DNA of 64,000 nucleotides from Hedera helix (Eukaryota > Streptophyta > Magnoliopsida > Apiales > Araliaceae): NCBI GenBank assembly GCA_947179155.2, contig OX359282.1:26462221-26526220 (forward strand), in the 5' to 3' direction. Below the pieces are notes generated by a model, which was not told where the DNA came from, ran no database searches, and saw only the letters and a list, made by a program, of their open reading frames with translations. Below, in pieces: positions 59,194-64,000 of the stretch. The translations under genes and the position numbers were made by a program. Every line of letters starts with the position of its first letter. The first letter of the stretch is position 1.

Positions 59194-60051
59194 ATGGCAG
59201 AGATCGGACAGTCGAGTCGCACTGCTGAGGAGGACTATATTGATATCCATATGGATACTGCACAGCCGCTGGTGGCTGCACCTGTAGAGGAGCCAGAGTC
59301 AGATCCTGAGGAGGGGGATCGTGTGGAGCCCGTCTGGGGCGGAGTCATGAGGCCTTACAATGAGGATGAGGCAGAGTCAGAGGAGTCTGAGGAGAAGGAG
59401 TCAGCTGATGGCATGGGCACTACTGCCGCTGACATCATAGAGGGACTGACCACTAGGAACGAGGAGCTGGAGGCAAGGGTCCAGCATCTAGAGGAGCAGA
59501 ACCTGACCCACCAGCACATGGAGGATCAGTATAGGGATGCGGCTCATCAGTTCTCTGGCGAGAACACAGAGCTGAAGGAGAGGATCGTAGGACTGGAGGA
59601 TCAGATACAGGAGTACGAGGATTCGGTGGAGCACTTTGCAGTGCTGACACATCAGCTGGTAGATCAGGATGTGGAGCTGCAGGCTAAGTTAGCAGTAGCT
59701 GAGACTAGGTTAGCCGAGGCTGAGCTGAAGGTTCAGCAGGTTCAGGCAGAGAAGGCCGCCATCCGTGCACACTGGCAGGAGGCGATACAGGACCGTATTG
59801 AGATGGAGACACAGCGGGATGCCGCTCATGGTCAGATGATGGAGCTAGAGGAGGAGGTCCGCGAGAAGCGGGTGAGGACGGATAGACTTAGCTACGTCTA
59901 CCGATCTTCATATGGTAGGCTTCAGAGCAGGGTGCACTACTACCCAGCTGAGGAGGGCCAGTCTATGCACACCATCAGCAGGAGCGTGGTGATGGCCATC
60001 GGGGATGAGGAGTATGACGACGCGATCCGTAGGGGGATGCGCATTCAGTAG
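59194..60051 (+). CDS. Extra coiled-coil ORF upstream of gag
   Basis: A 285-residue intact frame between the primer-binding site and gag. The N-terminus (about residues 1-75) is very acidic (EEPESDPEEGDRVEP, DEAESEESEEKESADG). Residues 80-220 are a long coiled coil, with heptad-like leucines and many Glu/Gln/Lys (TRNEELEARVQHLEEQN, AVAETRLAEAELKVQQVQAE). The last 60 residues are more mixed (LSYVYRSSYGRLQSRVHYY, RRGMRIQ). It has no recognisable enzyme motif. The start is the first ATG after the leader, directly after an AG that could be a splice acceptor. Base composition is richer in G and C than the LTR. Ogre-type elements carry an unrelated-looking extra ORF in this place. The function is unknown; a structural or RNA-binding partner of Gag is a guess. 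Confidence 0.8.
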   Translation: MAEIGQSSRTAEEDYIDIHMDTAQPLVAAPVEEPESDPEEGDRVEPVWGGVMRPYNEDEAESEESEEKESADGMGTTAADIIEGLTTRNEELEARVQHLEEQNLTHQHMEDQYRDAAHQFSGENTELKERIVGLEDQIQEYEDSVEHFAVLTHQLVDQDVELQAKLAVAETRLAEAELKVQQVQAEKAAIRAHWQEAIQDRIEMETQRDAAHGQMMELEEEVREKRVRTDRLSYVYRSSYGRLQSRVHYYPAEEGQSMHTISRSVVMAIGDEEYDDAIRRGMRIQ

Positions 60052-60403
60052 TAGTAGTAGTTGTTTTCTAATTTCGTATGTAAATAGATGCAGTAGAACC
60101 CAACTTTTGTTTTATTAGAGGGTTAATATGTCACTAAATCCCAACTCTAGGAAGTTGTAGGATATGTCAGATCCCATTTTTTGTAGCTTCTCTGGGATAG
60201 AAGCATTTATAGCAGTATGCTTTTGATGTAAAGTGCTACGCACTCCTGTTTTAGCATATGAGTATAAATGCAGTTGAATTTATGTTTATATGCGTGTTGA
60301 AATAATTACTTGTATTTTAGCTAAACATTGTCTAAGATACAAAATAATGAAATGAAAAAGATGAAACCAGTATAATAATGTAAATTTTTGTTTATAACAG
60401 AAA
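60052..60403 (+). other. Spacer between extra ORF and gag-pol
   Basis: No open frame. Just after the stop, GTATGTAAATAG (60076) could act as a splice donor. Immediately before the gag ATG, TTTTTGTTTATAACAG (ending 60400) looks like a splice acceptor. Confidence 0.5.
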
Positions 60404-63400
60404 ATGCCGCCACGTAGACAACCACCAAGGAACCAGGGGGTAGAAGAGTCAGTTAACAATGACGAGGGGGGACACAACGTAGACCCTATGCAAAACTTCG
60501 TCGACATGCTAGCTGAGGCAATGCAACACAGACACCCTGTTGTAGCAAATCCACCACCACCACCACCAACTCAGTTGGCAAATTTCAAAGATTTTAAGGC
60601 GGTGGGACCGCCAGAGTTTAGGGGAACGTCGGATCCGATAGAGGCCCAGTCATGGATAAAGGAAATAGAGAAAGCGTTCGTTATCGCGAGGGTAGCTGAG
60701 GAGCAAAAGACAATCTTTGCTACCTATATGATGAAGGGAGAGGCCAATTTCTGGTGGGAAGCCAATCAGAATAGGGCTGACGAGGGGGTGGTGTCATGGA
60801 CAAGATTTAAGGAAATATTCGATGAGAATTATTTCCCGAAGAGTATGAAAAGTAGGATGGAAGTGAAATTTCTAGAACTGAAGCAGGAAAACATGTCGGT
60901 ACCTGAGTACGCGGCAAGATTTAATGAGCTGGCCAGGTTCGCTCCACATCAAGTGGATACGGAGGAACGCAAGGCCAGAAGATTCGAAAATGGATTGAGA
61001 CCTTGGATATTCAACAAGGTAGCGGTACTGCAGATTGACTCATTCGCAACTTTGTTGGAGAAGTCAATCATTGCTGAAGGAGGAAGCGACGCATTAACCA
61101 AGTACAACCAGGAGAGAAACAAAAAGAAAAATGAAGGGGGAAGCAAGAACAGTAACAGTGGGGGGAATAATAACAACAATAACAACAACAAGCGCAAATG
61201 GGACAACAGCAGTAACGACAAGAGCTCGGGGAATCAACAAGGAAGTGTTCAGAAAAAGCCAGCATGTAATATATGTGGGAAGAACCACTTCGGGGAGTGC
61301 AGGAAAGGGAAGAATACATGCTACAATTGTGGTCAGGTGGGACATATTTCTCCAAATTGTCCCCTCCCAAAGAAAGTGAGATGCTTTTCTTGCGGAGCAT
61401 CTGACCACCTGATAAAGGATTGCCCTAAGAAGAAGAATGACGGGGGTAGCGGCTACAAGGGCAATAACAACAAATTGGCTATCGGGGGACCGGTACCACA
61501 GAACAAGCCAACAGCCCGGACATTCAATATGACGGTGCAAGATGCCGTGGGGTCAAAAGACGTGGTGTCAGGTATTATTCCGATCAATAATATAAATGCA
61601 TATGTATTGTTTGATTCGGGTGCTACCTGTTCATTTGTGTCTGATGATTTCGCTAGACGATTAGAGTTGCCTAGGGACAAACTAGAAAACTCAATGAACA
61701 TAGAAGTTGCTAATAAAGAGGTGATTCCGGTAGAGTACATACATAGAAATTGTTGTGCTGAAATCAGGGGTCAGAAATTAAATGTGAATCTAATTCCAAT
61801 ACGTCTGGGGGAATTTGATGTAATACTTGGGATGGATTGGTTGTTTAACCACGGGGCGATAATTGATTGTCAGAAGAAGTGCATACACCTTAAGACACCA
61901 AATAAGTCTAAGGTTGTATTTTATGGCAGCAAGTCGTCAAGACAGTCTTCTTGTCTGACGATGATGCAAGCCAAGAAATTATTGAAGAAAGGTTGTGTAG
62001 GGTATTTGGCTCATGTGGTTGACACACAAGTGGTGAGTCCCGGGATGGAGCAAATACCAGTAGTCAAGGAATTTATGGATGTTTTTCCAGATGTACTACC
62101 GGGTTTACCGCCGGAGAGGGAGATAGAATTTGTGATTGATTTAGTACCGGGGACGGCACCGATATCGAAAGCACCATATAGGATGGCTCCGGTAGAACTG
62201 AAGGAATTGATGGTGCAATTGCAGGAGTTGTTAGATAATAAGTACATTCAGCCAAGTGTTTCTCCATGGGGAGCACCGGTGCTGTTTGTAAAGAAGAAGG
62301 ATGGATCGATGAGATTGTGTATGGATTATAGAGAGCTGAATAAGGTGACAATTAAGAACAAGTACCCGTTACCACGAATTGACGATCTTTTCGATCAATT
62401 GAAAGGGGCGAAGTACTTTTCAAAGATTGACTTAAGGACTGGTTATCATCAGTTGAAAGTCAGGAAGGAGGATATACCCAAGACGGCATTCAGAACTCGA
62501 TATGGGCATTATGAGTTTCTGGTGATGTCGTTTGGACTAACGAATGCGCCAGCCGCATTTATGGACATGATGAACAGAATATTCAAGCAATACTTGGATA
62601 AATTTGTAGTCGTGTTCATTGACGATATTTTGGTGTATTCCAAAACGGAGGAAGAGCATGCTGAACACCTAAGATTGGTGTTGGAGATTTTACGGAAGGA
62701 GCGGTTGTACGCTAAGTTTTCAAAGTGTGAATTCTGGTTGGAGAGAGTTCAATTTTTAGGTCATGTTATTGACAAGGAGGGAGTTTCGGTTGATCCGGCA
62801 AAGGTTGAATCGGTAATGAATTGGGAACAACCAAGGACGCCGACAGAAGTAAGAAGTTTCTTAGGGTTAGCAGGTTACTATCGGAGATTCATTCAAGACT
62901 TCTCAAAGATAGCAACACCGTTGACCAACTTAACAAGAAAGACGGTAAAATACGTGTGGACGGAGAAGTGTGAGGAAAGTTTTCAGGAGTTAAAGAAAAG
63001 ACTTAGTGAAGCACCTGTATTGACCTTACCAGACGATACAGGAGGTTTTACGGTCTACAGTGATGCATCGCACAAGGGGCTTGGCTGTGTGCTTATGCAA
63101 AACGGCAAAGTCGTTGCGTATGCGTCCAGACAATTAAAAGATTATGAGAAGGGATATCCTACCCACGACTTGGAATTGGCAGCGGTAGTGTTTGCCCTTA
63201 AAATTTGGAGGCATTATTTGTATGGAGAGAAATGTGAGATATTCACAGACCATAAGAGTCTAAAGTATATCTTCACACAGAAGGAGTTGAATATGAGGCA
63301 ACGGAGATGGTTGGAATTGATCAAAGATTATGATTGTGAAATTCTATATCATCCCGGCAAGGCCAACGTAGTAGCGGATGCTCTGAGTAGAAAGAGCAGG

Positions 63401-64000
63401 GAGAAATTGTTCATATTGACAGATCAAGAACAATTGGTTCAAGAAATGGCTCGAATGGAGTTGGAAGTGAGAAGTCCAAACGAGTCAATAGAAGTCGAGG
63501 TGAGCCCAACCCTGTTAGATAGGGTGAAAGAGGCTCAAGACAAAGATGAGGAATGTGACAGAATCCGGAAGAGGATGACCGATGGAGAAGAGGTCAAGTT
63601 TAAAATTGATAGCATGGGATTGCTGAGATTTGAAAATCGTGTTTGGGTCCCGCTAGTGCCTGAATTACGAGAGGAAATTTTGCAAGAGGCCCACAGTACG
63701 AGATACTCGATACATCCGGGGAGTACGAAGATGTATCAAGATCTACGTCAGCATTTTTGGTGGCCGAATTTAAAGAGGGAGGTTGCAGAATGTGTCAGCC
63801 GATGCCTAACTTGTCAAAGGGTAAAGGCCGAACATCAGAGACCAAGTGGATTGTTACAGCCGTTAGAAATTCCTGAGTGGAAATGGGAGCATATCACAAT
63901 GGATTTTGTGGTAGGACTTCCAGCAACACAGAAGGGATATGACGCAATTTGGGTGATTGTGGATCGGCTAACAAAGTCAGCGCACTTTTTGCCGATCAAG
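60404..64000 (+). CDS. Gag-Pol polyprotein of the Tekay/Del-like element (partial, open at window end)
   Basis: A single uninterrupted frame of 1199 codons runs from ATG at 60404 to the window edge. Gag core about residues 60-230 (GPPEFRGTSDPIEAQSWIKE, EANFWWEAN). Three zinc knuckles from about residue 287 to 345, the first short (CNICGKNHFGEC), then CYNCGQVGHISPNC and CFSCGASDHLIKDC. Protease with DSGATCSFVS at about residue 404 (61613). Reverse transcriptase with MDYRELNKVTIKNKYPLPRI and the catalytic FIDDILVYSK near 62618. RNase H starting at YSDASHKGLGC, with TDHKSLKYI. Integrase zinc-binding H...CLTCQ and the first catalytic aspartate in ITMDFVVGLP near 63902; the other two lie beyond. 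I checked that these motifs share one frame. Intactness points to recent activity. Confidence 0.95.
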   Translation, partial: MPPRRQPPRNQGVEESVNNDEGGHNVDPMQNFVDMLAEAMQHRHPVVANPPPPPPTQLANFKDFKAVGPPEFRGTSDPIEAQSWIKEIEKAFVIARVAEEQKTIFATYMMKGEANFWWEANQNRADEGVVSWTRFKEIFDENYFPKSMKSRMEVKFLELKQENMSVPEYAARFNELARFAPHQVDTEERKARRFENGLRPWIFNKVAVLQIDSFATLLEKSIIAEGGSDALTKYNQERNKKKNEGGSKNSNSGGNNNNNNNNKRKWDNSSNDKSSGNQQGSVQKKPACNICGKNHFGECRKGKNTCYNCGQVGHISPNCPLPKKVRCFSCGASDHLIKDCPKKKNDGGSGYKGNNNKLAIGGPVPQNKPTARTFNMTVQDAVGSKDVVSGIIPINNINAYVLFDSGATCSFVSDDFARRLELPRDKLENSMNIEVANKEVIPVEYIHRNCCAEIRGQKLNVNLIPIRLGEFDVILGMDWLFNHGAIIDCQKKCIHLKTPNKSKVVFYGSKSSRQSSCLTMMQAKKLLKKGCVGYLAHVVDTQVVSPGMEQIPVVKEFMDVFPDVLPGLPPEREIEFVIDLVPGTAPISKAPYRMAPVELKELMVQLQELLDNKYIQPSVSPWGAPVLFVKKKDGSMRLCMDYRELNKVTIKNKYPLPRIDDLFDQLKGAKYFSKIDLRTGYHQLKVRKEDIPKTAFRTRYGHYEFLVMSFGLTNAPAAFMDMMNRIFKQYLDKFVVVFIDDILVYSKTEEEHAEHLRLVLEILRKERLYAKFSKCEFWLERVQFLGHVIDKEGVSVDPAKVESVMNWEQPRTPTEVRSFLGLAGYYRRFIQDFSKIATPLTNLTRKTVKYVWTEKCEESFQELKKRLSEAPVLTLPDDTGGFTVYSDASHKGLGCVLMQNGKVVAYASRQLKDYEKGYPTHDLELAAVVFALKIWRHYLYGEKCEIFTDHKSLKYIFTQKELNMRQRRWLELIKDYDCEILYHPGKANVVADALSRKSREKLFILTDQEQLVQEMARMELEVRSPNESIEVEVSPTLLDRVKEAQDKDEECDRIRKRMTDGEEVKFKIDSMGLLRFENRVWVPLVPELREEILQEAHSTRYSIHPGSTKMYQDLRQHFWWPNLKREVAECVSRCLTCQRVKAEHQRPSGLLQPLEIPEWKWEHITMDFVVGLPATQKGYDAIWVIVDRLTKSAHFLPIK

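Larger units (their letters stand above)
55020..64000 (+). mobile_element. Ty3/gypsy retrotransposon, Tekay/Del-like, apparently young (3' part outside)
   Basis: The order on the plus strand is 5' LTR (55020-58949), primer-binding site, extra coiled-coil ORF (59194-60051) and gag-pol (60404 onward, uninterrupted to 64000). Pol order protease-RT-RNase H-integrase marks Ty3/gypsy. The LTR length, the methionine-tRNA primer site and the style of gag suggest the Tekay/Del chromovirus lineage; the chromodomain that would settle this lies outside. It is inserted in the last visible exon of the CACTA second gene, with AAGAC (55015-55019) as the left target site. Confidence 0.9.

Noticed and set aside
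61068..62351. Minus-strand open frames of up to 148 codons
   Set aside because: They are antisense shadows of the intact gag-pol frame. Their hydrophobic runs mirror the Asn/Lys-rich linker.
1..64000. CRISPR arrays, bacterial operons, tRNA and rRNA genes
   Set aside because: None seen. The direct repeats lack the repeat-spacer form, and the only tRNA-like words are retrotransposon primer-binding sites.

Overview
The window is AT-rich nuclear DNA from a flowering plant, probably a dicot. The evidence is a chloroplast-targeted GUN4 gene, plant-type splice sites, and plant lineages of LTR retrotransposon, CACTA, hAT and Helitron elements. Only two ordinary host genes are recognisable. Nearly everything else is mobile DNA, often nested.

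Layout. 1-7260: minus-strand Tat-lineage Ty3/gypsy element, broken by many stops, with integrase at the left edge, gag, a primer-binding site and a 5' LTR at 6669-7260. 7261-9960: AT-rich, LTR-like sequence with small repeats. 9961 to about 17660, perhaps to 20220: decayed, internally deleted gypsy element, one LTR of which is split by a 3.4 kb solo LTR (12748-16122) with an ACAAC target duplication. 20941-21185: Stowaway-like MITE. 21574-30377: multi-exon plus-strand gene whose cysteine-rich product resembles SPRING (C12orf49/UPF0454) and ends in a segment like the C-terminus of MGAT5 (GT18). Its introns hold a LINE tail and a 1.2 kb hAT element (28531-29753) carrying a broken piece of a CDKF;1-type kinase gene. 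Its 3' UTR is split by a 5.3 kb Helitron (30426-35726) carrying exons from a novel plant SNARE, ribosomal protein L3, probably an SKP1-like gene, and others.

36192-44610: solo LTR of a Tekay/Del-like family with a perfect ATGAT target duplication, itself split by an inverted 3.9 kb solo LTR (39193-43100) and bearing a 39-bp minisatellite. 44616-47263: MITE-like repeats. 47264-48052: intronless GUN4 on the minus strand. 49860-51700: decayed minus-strand LTR retroelement. 52015-52560: low-complexity AAATTA-type repeat. 52571-55019: CACTA (En/Spm) element with an internally deleted TNP2-type transposase gene and a second multi-exon gene. That second gene is cut by a young-looking Ty3/gypsy element (5' LTR 55020-58949). 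Its interior runs off the window and encodes an extra coiled-coil ORF (59194-60051) and an open gag-pol frame (60404 to 64000).

The host genes share no obvious pathway. GUN4 acts in chloroplast chlorophyll synthesis; the SPRING-like protein would be expected in the secretory pathway. The most unusual points are the SPRING/MGAT5-like architecture with two gene-capturing transposons in one transcription unit, the extra coiled-coil ORF of the right-hand retroelement with a splice-acceptor-like sequence before each ORF, and a GC-rich cluster of palindromes kept inside otherwise AT-rich LTRs.
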